From NCBI GenBank assembly GCA_948099385.1, contig CANUEZ040000028.1, forward strand, positions 124,001 through 188,000: a DNA stretch of 64,000 bases. Direction: 5' to 3'. The notes below the pieces were generated by a model. It was given only the letters and a program-made list of their open reading frames with translations, was not told where the DNA came from and made no database searches. This DNA comes from Fasciola hepatica. Taxonomy: Eukaryota; Platyhelminthes; Trematoda; Plagiorchiida; Fasciolidae. Shown here piece after piece: positions 33,678 through 45,182 of this stretch (position 1 is the first letter of the stretch; every line of letters starts with the position of its first letter). The position numbers and the translations under genes are program-made.

Positions 33678-34318
33678 CCCAGTCAGCACCGGGGTGGGCA
33701 TTTTAGTCCCAAAATAGTTCCGCGAGGGACTATTTTTCATTGATTAGTTTGAGAAGAGTTTTCTTCATTAGATTTGTACAGGTCTAAAACATGGAAAAAT
33801 AAATCTACCTCATTGAAAAACACTATGGTTTACCAGCCCGGTCAGCCAAAAGAGACAGCATTTAGTCCCAAAAAATCCCTCAAGGGAGTACTTGGGACTA
33901 TTATAATGATGTGGTATAAGTTGGAGAATTTTGCCCGATGCTTCAAGTACGCCTAATAACGTGGAAGTACACCTTGACTTCTTCGAAAAATACTGCGTTT
34001 TATAGGGATGTTGTGCACCAGAGAATACTCGGATCGTGCCAAGTAATTTTTGAGGATATTCACAAATCATGTTATTTCCCCTAATAGAAGTTGATGAAAG
34101 TTCATTAACTAGTACCTCAAGATGGAGCAAAGTAGTGGAGCTTACCGAAATTTCAAAGCATAACACGTAGGCTGCAGCATTCTTGGTGTACTCAAAAATA
34201 GTCCCAAAAACGTCCCCGGGGTATTTCAAACGGGACTAAACTGAGACGAATTTGGGACTGAGTTGGGACTAATTTAAGACTATTTTTGGACTAATTTGGG
34301 ACCACTTTGCTGACTGGG
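33678..34318. mobile_element. non-autonomous TIR element (MITE-like) with subterminal repeats
   Basis: 641 bp bounded by perfect 11-bp inverted repeats, CCCAGTCAGCA at 33678-33688 and TGCTGACTGGG at 34308-34318. TTT on both outer sides is a possible 3-bp TSD. The body carries many GGGACTA/TAGTCCC units, clustered at both ends, several arranged as small palindromes (for example TAGTCCCAAAA...TTGGGACTA at 33862-33901). A second, imperfect copy of the left end (CCCGGTCAGCC followed by TTTAGTCCCAAAA) starts at 33838. No transposase frame is present. I cannot name the superfamily. Confidence 0.8.
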
Positions 34319-34998
34319 TTTACGCACAAATATATGTATTCATATGCATATTTATGTGTACATACATGACCCTCTGAAACGTGTTTCCGAACTTACCCCG
34401 AATAACTAGCCTATAGGTATAAAATAAATAACAGATGAAGCTTAGTCTGTGAAACTGAACGAAACTGTGAGGTCATTCAAAATCTTACCAAGCTGCTTCC
34501 TCAATAGCAAGCGTTCGCTAATCTTTTATGCTGTGAGTGGACAGCCTGTCCGTTACAGTGGTTCTGCGCACTACGCAGCCACGATCACCAGAGGAATGCC
34601 CTTCTCCCTAACCCATGAGAAAGAGGATACTATCCGTGCGGACGGTGTAGTTAGCGTATATTGAAAAAGCGTGGTTGTAGCGAGCACGGGAAACGATCAA
34701 ATAGCTACCGCGTTTGGTAGCCGGAGTTCGTTAAACAATAATGTGCGTTAAACAAATAAGCAAATTTTAATGCCGCCACAGAACATCCGTCTTAGTAGCT
34801 GAACTTACTGTAACGAAGCCCTCAAGTGAAACCTTCATTCTAACGATAAATACTGCGAAATTTTCTGAATGCAATCACTATACGGATAACAGTGATGCTT
34901 GTGAACGGAACCATTTTGATTTGTTGGTCTATGAATGGGTAAAGAACCAAAAGTTCCAACCCAAGCAGCACACCCAAAGCGCTCCCAATTGAGCGCGC
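34319..34998. other. intergenic stretch
   Basis: No gene was recognised. The part at 34555-34670 resembles 51175-51315 in patches (for example TTCTGCGCACTACGCAGCCA against TGCCGCTTCGCATTACGCCA, with GCATATATTG against GCGTATATTG near the end), so a dispersed short repeat is possible. Confidence 0.4.
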
Positions 34999-35109
34999 GT
35001 TGGGCCACTTTGGGATAATGTTGAGCCAATGTTGGGATAACGTTGAGCTAGCGTTGACCTAAGGTTGGGCGGCGCTGCCTGTGCCCTATTGGGAGCTCGT
35101 TGGGCTACG
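34999..35109. repeat. 11-bp tandem repeat array
   Basis: Seven consecutive units of about 11 bases: GTTGGGCCACT, TTGGGATAAT (10), GTTGAGCCAAT, GTTGGGATAAC, GTTGAGCTAGC, GTTGACCTAAG, GTTGGGCGGCG. After a gap of 24 bases comes GTTGGGCTACG. The consensus is roughly GTTGRGMTAAC. Such arrays are often subterminal to DNA transposons, but no partner end was found. Confidence 0.8.
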
Positions 35110-36425
35110 CCCATCGTTCGAAAAAATCGCTGGAAATGGGTACCTCTTCTTCTCTTAATCCATCGTAACTGCCCGCTTCTTAATTTATTTGCCAATATCC
35201 ACCCTTTTGACCAAAACCACTAATTAATCACTGACTAGAAAAACAGTTTGTGAAAATCACTATGTTTATTACAAAAATGGCATATTGAAAGGTTGCAAAA
35301 ACCTGCAATTCGAGGACTGTTCCTTTCAGAATGTTCGGCAGATGTTCATCATTGTTGTGGGACGTGGTCATCGGGCCTGAAATATCATGCACTAGGGTGA
35401 GACAGTGGCACTTAAACAGTCGTTGAACAAAAAAGTATTTTTGCATGCAGGTTTCAAAAATGATTCAATTGAATACCGTTTTCAATAAAACTGTTGACCG
35501 TCTGATAATTTATGTATCAGAACAACTATAACCAATGAAACAGGAAAATATCAAATAAACTCTAAATTAAATCTGCGGAACATCTAGAGTTGTAATTATG
35601 ATAAACTGTTATTGGGCTTCAGGATGTGTTCAGAATGGCGTTAAACCAAATGAATAAAAAAATCTCAACAGAAAAAGTAGTCTGAGATTTCTCTCGAAGG
35701 AAATGATAATGCACGCACCTGCAATCTCATTTTGCTTCGTCTTGATTAATAACGTTGATAAACGAACCTTGGGATGGAAGTAACAGCGTCTGGAGTTTAG
35801 TCAAAGACAAAAAACTTCATAGACCTACCCTTGACGGCAACAAAGAGCCTGTTTTGAACGGCTTTTCGTTGCGCACTCCCAAACCAGCCGCACACACGGT
35901 TCTTCCAAGCTGTGTTTTCTCCACCAGCTGAAAAACTAAAATAATACGAATATGCTAACTTGCACGGATGATCGACTTCGATGCGCTGGTAGTGAGTAGA
36001 CTGCTGCTTGAACGATCCATAGACCCCAAATTTGCTGTTGGCTAAACTCTAGTGGCTCTACTTCAACAGCATAGACACCTTGCACTAAGACCGAAGAAAT
36101 ACTTGGCAATATTCGGTTTTTATTAGCATACCTATTGACAGTGATTCAGGCCACGAAAGTCGGTGATCCCGTACTGTAGCCTCGCCAAAATGAAGCACTT
36201 TGCACCGAGGATTTCCTTGCGCCTCCAAGAACTCTCCCACCCCATCTCTCTACGCATAAAAATGTATTCTGAGTCCCATAATCTGGATATGAATGAGCAA
36301 CGTTACAAAGTGATTAGTGCTCAATACAGCGTGAATTCCCAAGAAAACATCACTACAAAACGACTACTTCAATGTCCAAGAATATATATGCATGCATACA
36401 CGTGTACAAGTGTGTGTGTATGCAA

Positions 36426-36428
<3 letters not shown>
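35110..36428. other. intergenic stretch, nothing assigned
   Basis: AT-rich sequence with only short frames. No domain or repeat structure was recognised. Confidence 0.4.

Positions 36429-36463
<35 letters not shown>
36429..36463. repeat. (TA)n microsatellite
   Basis: About 17 uninterrupted TA units, preceded by a GTGTGTATGCAAGCA stretch. Confidence 0.97.
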
Positions 36464-36465
<2 letters not shown>

Positions 36466-37879
36466 GTGGAACTACAGGTACGGAAGGATGAAAACATACC
36501 AGTTAAAATAAACTGAAAAAATGCGCTTTTAGTTATCTCTATGAGTGGTGAATCACTTTTCTCCATGGGAAAACCGAAATGAACATCCCAACAGTGGAGA
36601 ATGAAGAAAACCACTGAGTCACGGCCTGGCAACAAGGACATCCAGCAAAACAAAATGTGCTCTTTTTGTAACGCAGATGTATGTTAATAAATACAGTAGT
36701 ACTCCTATTATTGTAATCCTCATGGAATTTCATGAACTTTTGTACAAGACTTCAAGGCACATGTCAGGAACCATTTTAGCCCAACTTTAGCTTGCCATCC
36801 GCTCAGACAGATCGTCACTCCCATCTTAATCGGTGTAAGTGTTGATACTTGCTGACGCACTTACTGAGCTCCGGCTCACCGAGTTTTCCTTCTGTCTTTG
36901 CAGATCCTACACGTGAAAACCCACGGAAGCGACTGCATCTCGCATACTACAAGCTCAACCACGTTGGGTATTGCGCTGCTTAGGAACATGTGCCGAAAGA
37001 CAATAAAAAAGCAGGAAATTGGATAGGAGAATTTTCATTTAATAATTTAACTTGAGAATGTCGTGAGTTGAGTCAAAAACCAACAGCATAGCTCCAGCGG
37101 GAAAAGGTCCTATATAATTCGCATATAGCTCCATCCAAGCTGGTGACCTTGAAGAAACTATTAACGGTTCCCCAATGGGACGACGCCTGGTTCCCTCTAA
37201 TTCTTCAGATCACTTAGGATGCTCGTAAAAACACCCACTCGGGAAGGCCTCGCAGAAAATCCCGCCTTGAAATACCTCTTTTCTACTTCTACGCTATTAG
37301 TTGTGAAGGTGCCGAACGAAGCTGCCCACGTAACATTTTGCGCAGCCCACACTTCCTCATAGGGCAACCAGGTGTGACTAAGGCAAGCAAATGCCGCTAA
37401 CGCCGCCTTAAATCTATCGAAATTTAGAATTTTGGAGGCACAAACTATGTTTCACATCTACTGGTGGATGCATCTTTTGTGATTTAGGGACATGGCGCTA
37501 AGTCTGAAGCAAGCATACGAAAGTCAAGGATTGAACTACCATCCACAATCTGAAGGGGAAAAGGAAATTAGCTAATTCTCAGAAATTATTGAGGGGATTG
37601 AATGTTTTCGAACTTCAATCAAAATTTCATGTGGCAGAGGTGCCATTAAACTACTCTTAGAAGTATTATTCGCCCAAGTAAGGGTCTTTCTCAGTATTTT
37701 ACTAGCCATTTAATATCAAGGTCACGCATTTTTCCAGCCAAAATTCCTGGCACGAAAACAGTTCAAACGTAAAGGTGGTAGTTTCATTCATCCTTACCTC
37801 TTCATATGCTTAAGCACGTGGAACTGATAAAGCAGTACTCAAACATCCGGGTATGTTTCCCAGATTGCTGAATACTGGG
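36464..37879. other. intergenic stretch with a short Gypsy-like match
   Basis: No gene. Around 37055-37105 the plus strand reads CGTGAGTTGAGTCAAAAACC followed by AGCTCCAGCGGGAAA. This matches CGTGAGTTGAGCCAAAAACC and AGTTCCAGCTGGAAA at 24325-24370, inside the Gypsy element between integrase and the polypurine tract. A fragment of a related Gypsy 3' region on the minus strand is likely. Nothing else was assigned. Confidence 0.5.
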
Positions 37880-39900
37880 CTAGACTTCTGTCTGCGACAA
37901 TGGTTTTGGCCCTAAGAGTAACAGGAAGCTGGTCCTTCGTTTCAGTAACTGCACGCCTGTACAGGCGCTAGCATAATGTGTGAAAACACAACTGGTTCAC
38001 CGGTCGCCTGTAGCTGAGGTCAGGGCCTGACTGGTAAATTTAATCAATTTACAATATAGTCTCAAGAATGATCTACTTCGTTCAAGTTGTGGTGACACAG
38101 CGCACAAGTTCGTGCGTAATGTTAAGCGCTGTCTCATCAGCCCTATTGTGGCGGAATTGACGAACTATTCAGGAGCACACGGAAAACACGGATTTACCAA
38201 AAGTTTGCTGAATGGACACATCATATTCAAAGCAGGATTCACTTAATTGAAAAAAACCTTTTAGATTATGTCCTCCAAAGAACTTCGTTCACAGATGTCC
38301 AGGAGGACACGTCAGTTCTGGCCATTCGTGGATGGCTGGACGAAGCTGCATCCAACTACGGTAGGCAAACGGTGCCGCGGATGAATAAAATGCACCCAGT
38401 AATAATCATGCTTATATTTCCATAGAGTCCGAATCAAGCTGGAGGAAGATCAGACAACGCCGACCTGGACGATATTTAATTATTTTCTTAAGCGAATTAT
38501 ATGTACTGCTTTCAATAAGTACTTTTTAATAAACTTTCAAAACCTCGTAACAGCTATTACTTTTGTTGACGTGGGGTGGTTATATGGGTCTAGGTAACCG
38601 GTGCTTAGGATTTGCGTTTGGCGGTCGGATTCCGATTAAATGAGGGTAGTTGCGAAAAATTATCGTAAATTTACACGTGTTTTCGAGTAATCCTATTGGT
38701 TCTTTAACGCAACTCTATTGGTCAGAGAGGTAGAGAGTCTGACAATGCGCAATCAGCACGCGGGGCAACGGAGCGCCATTGATTAGCCAGTCTAGGCTGC
38801 GAACAGGTGGAGAAATCAAGCGACGTTTTCGCGGCTTATTACACCACTTGACTATTGTTAACGACTGGCAAATCAGTTGCGTTTTCAACCAAGTTGTGTT
38901 ATCAGGGTCGTTAACAACGGCCCAGTGGAGTAAAAAGTCGAGAAAATGTCGCTTGGTGTATCCACATGTTCGCAACGGGGACTGACCAGTCAATGGGGCA
39001 CCACCGCAACTCGTGCTGATTGCGCACTGTCGGAATTTTCACCCCTCTGACCAATGACGTGGCGTTAACAAACCAATAGAATTGCTCGAAAACACGTGTA
39101 AATTTACGACAGTTTTTCGCAAAGTCTCTCATTTTACTGGAATCTGACCGTCTAGACGTAAGTGCTGCACGCTAATTTACCGAAGACATAACGGCCCCAT
39201 ATGAACGAAAACAATACATGGTGCGAGGTTTCGGAAGTTTACGGAAACAAAGGTGTACATGTAATTCGTGCAGGAAAATAATCTAATGTCGTCCAAGTCA
39301 GCATTCTTTAGATTTTCTCCGACCTAGTTTTGACTATAGTGAAATACAAGCATGATTATTAATAGGCACACTTTACTTACCCTCTCCACTGCTCATCTGC
39401 GGTAGCTGGTTGCAGCATCGTCCAGCCATCCACGAATGACCAGGACTGCCGTGTCGTCCCGGACATCTGTGAACGAAGTTCTTTGGAGGACGTAGTCCAA
39501 AAGATTCTTCCAATTCTGTGAATTCTGTCTTACCCAAGAAGTATCGATTCACTGAAGTTTGACGACATCCGTATTCTCCATGTGCTCCCGAATAGTTTGT
39601 CAAGTTCGCCACAATAGGGCTGATGAGACAGCGCATTACATTGCGCAAGAACTTGAGCGCAGTGTCACCAAGACATTAACAAAATAGGTCATTCCTAAGG
39701 TATCGTTGTATAGGGAACGCATTTACCAGCCAGGCTGTGACCACCGGTGTAGTGATATTTATTTCCAACAGAATCAGTTGGTCCAACGTGCTCACTGGAA
39801 ATCTTGTCTCACCGGATGGGCGACTATGGACATTAAGGGACACCACCGTTCCCTGTGAACCCGCTATCACGTTTTGCAACACGAGTGTCTCGGGCAAGAT
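37880..39900. repeat. 2-kb divergent palindrome (inverted duplication)
   Basis: The left arm, about 37880-38887, is the reverse complement of the right arm, about 38888-39900, at roughly 70-80% by eye with small indels. Matching landmarks include TCATCAGCCCTATTGTGGCG (38127) with CGCCACAATAGGGCTGATGA (39607), TAATAATCATGCTT (38400) with its complement near 39350, TAAATTTACACGTGTTTTCG (38666) with its complement near 39087, and TTGTTAACGA (38857) with TCGTTAACAA near the centre. There is essentially no spacer. The arms contain two inverted copies of one DUF4806-like coding segment. Confidence 0.88.
37990..38380 (+). pseudogene. DUF4806-like segment, left inverted copy
   Basis: The plus strand in broken frames gives VRNVKRCLISPIVAELTNYS and GAHGKHGF, then after a shift TSFTDVQEDTSVLAIRGWLD and EAASN. 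DUF4806 proteins have a helix with R..L..LMTNELA...NW.G..GK and a C-terminal end with T..E...AI..WL. The order and spacing agree. The middle contains stops. It is the mirror of the copy at 39373-39912. Confidence 0.6.
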
Positions 39901-39912
39901 GCCTCGCATCAA
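39373..39912 (-). pseudogene. DUF4806-like segment, right inverted copy
   Basis: Minus-strand frame 39676-39912 ends with FPVSTLDQLILLEINITTPV and VTAWLVNAFPIQRYLRNDLF. Frame 39373-39648 continues with RNVMRCLISPIVANLTNYSG, AHGEYG and, in a shifted frame, RTSFTDVRDDTAVLVIRGWL. This is the full DUF4806 layout: FP..T...L..LE, a helical middle, R.L...I...L..Y.W.G.HG, then a final T/D...AI..WL. DUF4806 has no assigned function and is frequent in proteins linked to transposons. One stop and one frameshift break this copy; it is the better preserved of the pair. Confidence 0.6.
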
Positions 39913-42900
39913 AACAGTCGTTTGTTGCTTTTCATATAAATGTCATAATTATCGAATGTACTAACTATTACACGGAAATAATTACGCCACATGTTTTACT
40001 TAATACTAATAGGCCGGGACACGTCCAGACCTGGGAATCTCTTCTCCAGAAGCTTATCTGAAAATAACGAGCAGGTTGGTAACTCACAACGTGGTGGATT
40101 TATATGTCTCTTGCTGTAGATGTCATAACATCCACACTCTCGAACATGTTACCGTGAATGGATCTTTAGGCCTATCATAACGAAACGTGTGTGTGTGTTG
40201 TTCCGATATGCATTTTTCGAGCACACGGACATGTGTAGCTCGCGCACTAAAAACAGAAGAAGTACATTTGACGTTCACTTTTCAATTACGTAAACTCACA
40301 AGGCAAACTATTTTGACGTTCTGTTTTGTCCAAACCAATAGGTAGACTGAGGTCAAAAATTGGATGCTCAACAGCAACACACGGATAGGCCGGTAAGTGG
40401 CTTCCACCGGGACTGGAACATGTGACCCTATCAGTCGATGGAAACCACTTCCAACCAGATTGGGCACATAGGCCTGCTGTTTGCCATCTGACAGTCAGTG
40501 GCAGCTGACAACGCACATGTTCTCCTCTTTATCAGTGAGAAGTGAAACCACGGAAAACATTTGAAAATTCTGGAGAAGCCTTGAAAAAGGATTATTAACT
40601 TCTCAGTAGGTAAAATGAAAGACTGTCAGGCATATTTTACGGAATACAGCAATGGACTGAAGCATTTCCAGTCGGTTTCTTCCATGGATATACATTTGCA
40701 TTCAAATTCATTTAACTAACAGACAAGGAATGGACAACTTCCCAGAGGAAAACGAAGAAGAAAAAAGATTATCCTTGAAGTCAAATGTTTGATAATCTAT
40801 AGAGAAATCGCCGTGCAGAAAAACAATAAATGACTCTATTTTTTTATCACGAATAATCAAGAGAACAACATTACTGATGGAAACGATGTTTACTAAAACG
40901 GTGTTCTGATTAAAAAGGATGACTTATCATTCACTTGGTTGGGGTTGGGTCAAACACCGTTTTGCTAATTAAGATTACATTAATCACGTTGTGCTTATTA
41001 GCTGAAAAAAGGGTATTGGATTCGTTTATTCAGCTGTCTCTTTCCTTTGTTATTTTCCAGTTTACGGACTGGTGTTCATATCCCGTCTCGCGTAATATAC
41101 CACTCAAGAGAAGGTGTGTCCAATAGTTTGCCATTAAAAGCACGTGTTTATCTAACGCTTAGCTGTGTTACCTTCGAGAAGACAATCTACTATACATTGT
41201 GTGCCCTATCTGATTACAGTCCATGTGCAAAAACCTCAGTTGTTAAAGACGGAACGGATGTAAAGTAATTTGAGACATTCCTACTGTATCCCAACCGATA
41301 GGTAGCCATAATCTGATACCTACGTACATTGCATGACATTTCATAGGTCATTCACTCAAATGAATGTCTTTACTCTGACAACTAAGACTAGAGTTCAACA
41401 TGCAGTTGTATTTTTCCAAAACAATTTTCGTCAAAACGTTCTTGATATTCCTTCAGTGATAATCACTTGGACAATGAAAGATTTCCTAGTTTTCCACTAG
41501 TGTTTGGTCAAATGCAATCAGTTCGTCTGCTTCTGAGATATCTTTTGCAATTATCAAACCCCGATCTTTAGAGTGCATTTCTTATAAATTCATTTCCTGT
41601 AAAATTACTGGTCATAATCTCTCATGATGAGCAATGGAACTTTCCTCAAATGGGCACTTTTTGTCCAAGTACCCCTCTTACAGTGCATTTGTGTCCCAAT
41701 ATATATGAATTCTGTTCGCACTAGTCTTGGGAAATACTGAGAACCTAGAACAACCATCTTTAATAAAAAATAAGATTATTTGTGAATAAAATGTAGAAGT
41801 AGGACGCTCAGAACTGCACGATTTTACAAGCTAGTTCGTTGATGACTCTACTCTACATTCTACGTCGTTCGTAACACACTTCGTGATACAAAAACGGAGT
41901 TGTGTACAACAAATTAAATCACTCCTTATAAGAAAAATTTTGTCCTTGGTTCAGCGACTGAAGATTATCGTTATTTGAACAGACTGTTTGGTAGAATCCG
42001 TTCACTTTTGCTATATTAGCAATCATTCCTGTTATTTCATAGTGTAACACCATGACACTTACTATGTAATTGCTACAGTTTAGGTGAAAAATATCTGGCG
42101 ACGGCTTTACAGGTAGGTGTGACAAACAAACGTAAAGCCAAGAAAAACAGGTGACTGAGACTAGGCAGTCAGAAAGGCTAATGAGTACGTCGTTCGGTCT
42201 TTTAGAAGAGATGTGTTCATAACGGATTATATGAAGTAAAAACGTTAGGTTATATTTAGTGTACAGTATTTTCGTGTTGTTATTTTACAAGTCTGGAAGT
42301 CGTTCTTGTGTTTCAGGTGCTGTTTCATATTGTTAACTAAAACAGCCGTTGTTTGTAAACAGAGAACTTGGAATTCAGAAAAAGTTAGGATGGTAACAGA
42401 TCTTTGAGAAATACGTGACAATTAAACTGTTCTTATTATTCATGTGAATTCACGTGTTGACACTGTTTGAGTACAGTATAACAAAAGCTCACAGAGTAAC
42501 TGTCAATAGCACATCAGAAAATTAATTAATTTTCTCACGAAATCTCATATATCACATTTTTCTCTGGCAGACAGGCTCAGTGATTACCCAGTGGCTACTT
42601 CTGATCCACGAAGTACTACGAGAGAGGTTATAAAACAGACCTGTTCGTTAATATAGTGAATTCATTGATCGTCTCACATTTCTCATAATGGGATACGGTG
42701 ATTTAGTCCCTTATATTCTAATATTTACGTTGTGTATACGACGCACTTTATTCCCCAAAAAGTAACGCGCTAACAATTACAACTAAAGTTGGTGTGGGTG
42801 TTAGTGTAATTCTGAAAAATGTACGGGGGAACCTCACGCCTTACTTTCAAGCCTTGTAAAGCCTTCGTGATCCGATCATAAAATAAGGGGGAATTATAGA

Positions 42901-44016
42901 AAGAATAAAGAATTTCATATAAGGTTAGGGACTTTGACGAAAAATGTTGCTCGATATAAGAAAACTTATCGTACAATGTTCAACGACCTTATAATCGTCT
43001 TGTATTTTTAGTTCCACAACTTCGTCACCAAAGCTTGTTTAGTTTCATGGATTCCAGATGGCTTTAAATGGAGGAGACAGTAAATCGTCAATTGGTGCTA
43101 TACTCATGTAACTTATGACTGCTGAATGGAGATAATTTTTGTCATTCATGATAATCAATTCAAAAAGTAGTCTTCTAACGATACTGAGTTGATTGCTTTA
43201 ACCAAAACTCCACGTACATCACTAGGCGGAATCAGTTCACGGTTGCTCACAAAAGCCCAACTTCATAAGAAATCACTACATAAAGAATAATGAGTATCAC
43301 CTTGTATAACAAATTGTGACAATGAATTTTCGTCTTTCGAAGTCGTATTGTTGGAGCATTTGACATTTCCTGAAATAAAACAGAAACAATGGAAGTGGCT
43401 GTGAATATAGGATTGCCCAAATGATATAAACCACTTCATTAGTTTCAGTTGGACAACAGCTTAATTCACGACATCGGTGTATTAACTTTGACACAGATAA
43501 ATAATTTGCTACTACTTATCCACTTCAGCTACGATTAATTTAACTGAACCTGAACTGAAACACATTTCTACCTGACACGCCCCATGAGCTAAACATTGCT
43601 ATAGTACTACCGTGGCATATTTTGAAAAGTGTGCTAGAAAAATCCTAGAATTTCATTGGCTCATATACATGTGGTTCTTTTCTTCAACCTCAGATAGCTA
43701 TACCAAGGGATACACAAAAAGACCTTATTCCTCACAGTGTTCGTCGACAATTTTGCTGACTACTGTTATACTACTATAGCAGTACGTGCTCACATTCGGA
43801 CAGAATTCGTCGAGTACCACCGCCACATTTGGGTAAGGCGACGTTGAATACCGGAAGCGTATCATCAATTCATTGGTTTTTGCGAAGCGGGATTATGAGA
43901 TCACCTAAGTGCAAACGTGTTCCCAATGGATTCTGTTTCCTTTGGTAAACGACATAAGAATGAGACACTAGCCCGGGAATTTGCCCAAAATAACCACTAG
44001 TCAGATGGTAGATTAG
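39913..44016. other. long AT-rich intergenic stretch
   Basis: 4.1 kb with many stops and only short frames on both strands. I recognise no domain, repeat boundary or RNA gene. Confidence 0.45.
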
Positions 44017-44800
44017 TTATCTGGGGGAAAAACTGCGGTAATACTCGAATAGCTGGTGACATTTCAAGCTACTTGTACTAGCAGGGTAACCCATGCCACT
44101 CTCATTCGGAAGAATGGAGTAGAAGAAAGATCTACCTAAACCACTTCCACCTATTAACATAGAGTGCCAAAATACGTACCCACCACGGTTTAGCTGATGC
44201 ATTGCATCAGCCAGCAGTACCTTACCATATTTAGCCAACAAGGGATTTAATGATTGAGACACGTAAAAAGCATGCCTAGCCACCCCTTCCTCCGATAGGA
44301 TACGCAAGTCTCCCTTATTATCAACCATATTCTTTATCTAAAGTGCATCTGGTCGCTCATCTAGATGCTTATGATTTATCCCTAAAGCAAGACCATGTTT
44401 ACCGACATACAACTTGTTGAACTCAGTTCGAGAACTTGTACAAATTTCTTTGGCATCTTGGGAAGTTGCCAGTATTTGGGCAACGTGGGTATCCTGATTC
44501 GCAGTCAGTCTCCAGTTTTTAGCCTGCAGCTTGTCGTGGACTAAACGAAAATTATGGTTACTCTTGGTGCATTCATGCATCACCTTGTACTGTGTTCCAA
44601 CTGCACCGACAATAACAAATGCAGAATAATGTGGTTTACGGTATCTAGGGTAACTGTTAGATATCAATATCACAATAATCACCCTGTTGCAGCCATTCGA
44701 GGCCTGCGGTTGTGAACACAAAACTTTACACGATAATAAAGAAACAACTTCGGAAAGACACCAGGGTGCGTGCGCAGTCGCTTTGAACAACTTTCACTTT
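44017..44800 (-). pseudogene. MULE/FAR1-like transposase remnant
   Basis: Two adjacent minus-strand frames. The upstream one (44790-44338) holds YKVMHECTKSNHNFRLVHDK, followed by a long helical stretch with EICTSSRTEFNKLYVGKHG. This resembles the zinc-binding and helical N-terminal part of FAR1/MULE-type proteins. The downstream one (44328-44017) contains YGKVLLADAMHQLNRGGYVF, HSMLIGGSGLGRSFFYSILP and NESG. These fit the MULE transposase core, where an L.DAT.K.N..G.PL motif carries the first catalytic Asp and is followed by a hydrophobic strand and F...F..NE. One stop separates the frames. It could be a Mutator-like element or a decayed domesticated gene; the later catalytic residues are not seen. 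Confidence 0.6.
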
Positions 44801-44975
44801 TATAAATATAAAAAAAATTAAGGTTCCCGTTTGAAAACAAGAAAATCATTTTCAAAATCTGTAAAATATTTATAAGTATCACGAACAACCTGAGCAAATA
44901 TTCCACAATCACCAACCCTTGCGGAATACACTCAGACGAAATTCGCACAATAACAATCTAGGTGAAGCTTATTTT

Positions 44976-45182
44976 CTAGGGGCACCGATGCAACACTTCG
45001 AACGGTTTTCTAAAATAATCTACCACAATTTCAGCCGGGTTATACTTAGGCCTATGATCTAACACCATCGGTCGGAAATTACCTTTAAACCCGTTTCTAT
45101 GTCTCAAAAATTCAGCTAAAATCTCCACTCTTTTCGGGTTGAGCAAATCACTTTGTTTTTGTTGTCTCTTTATCCACTCCAA
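44976..45182 (-). pseudogene. possible upstream part of the MULE-like gene
   Basis: A minus-strand frame beginning MEWIKRQQKQSDLLNPKRVE and ending with YNPAEIVVDYFRKPFEVLHR. It is basic and looks protein-like, and lies 200 bases upstream of the MULE-like frames on the same strand. I do not recognise a domain. A first exon or N-terminal piece of the same gene is possible. Confidence 0.35.
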
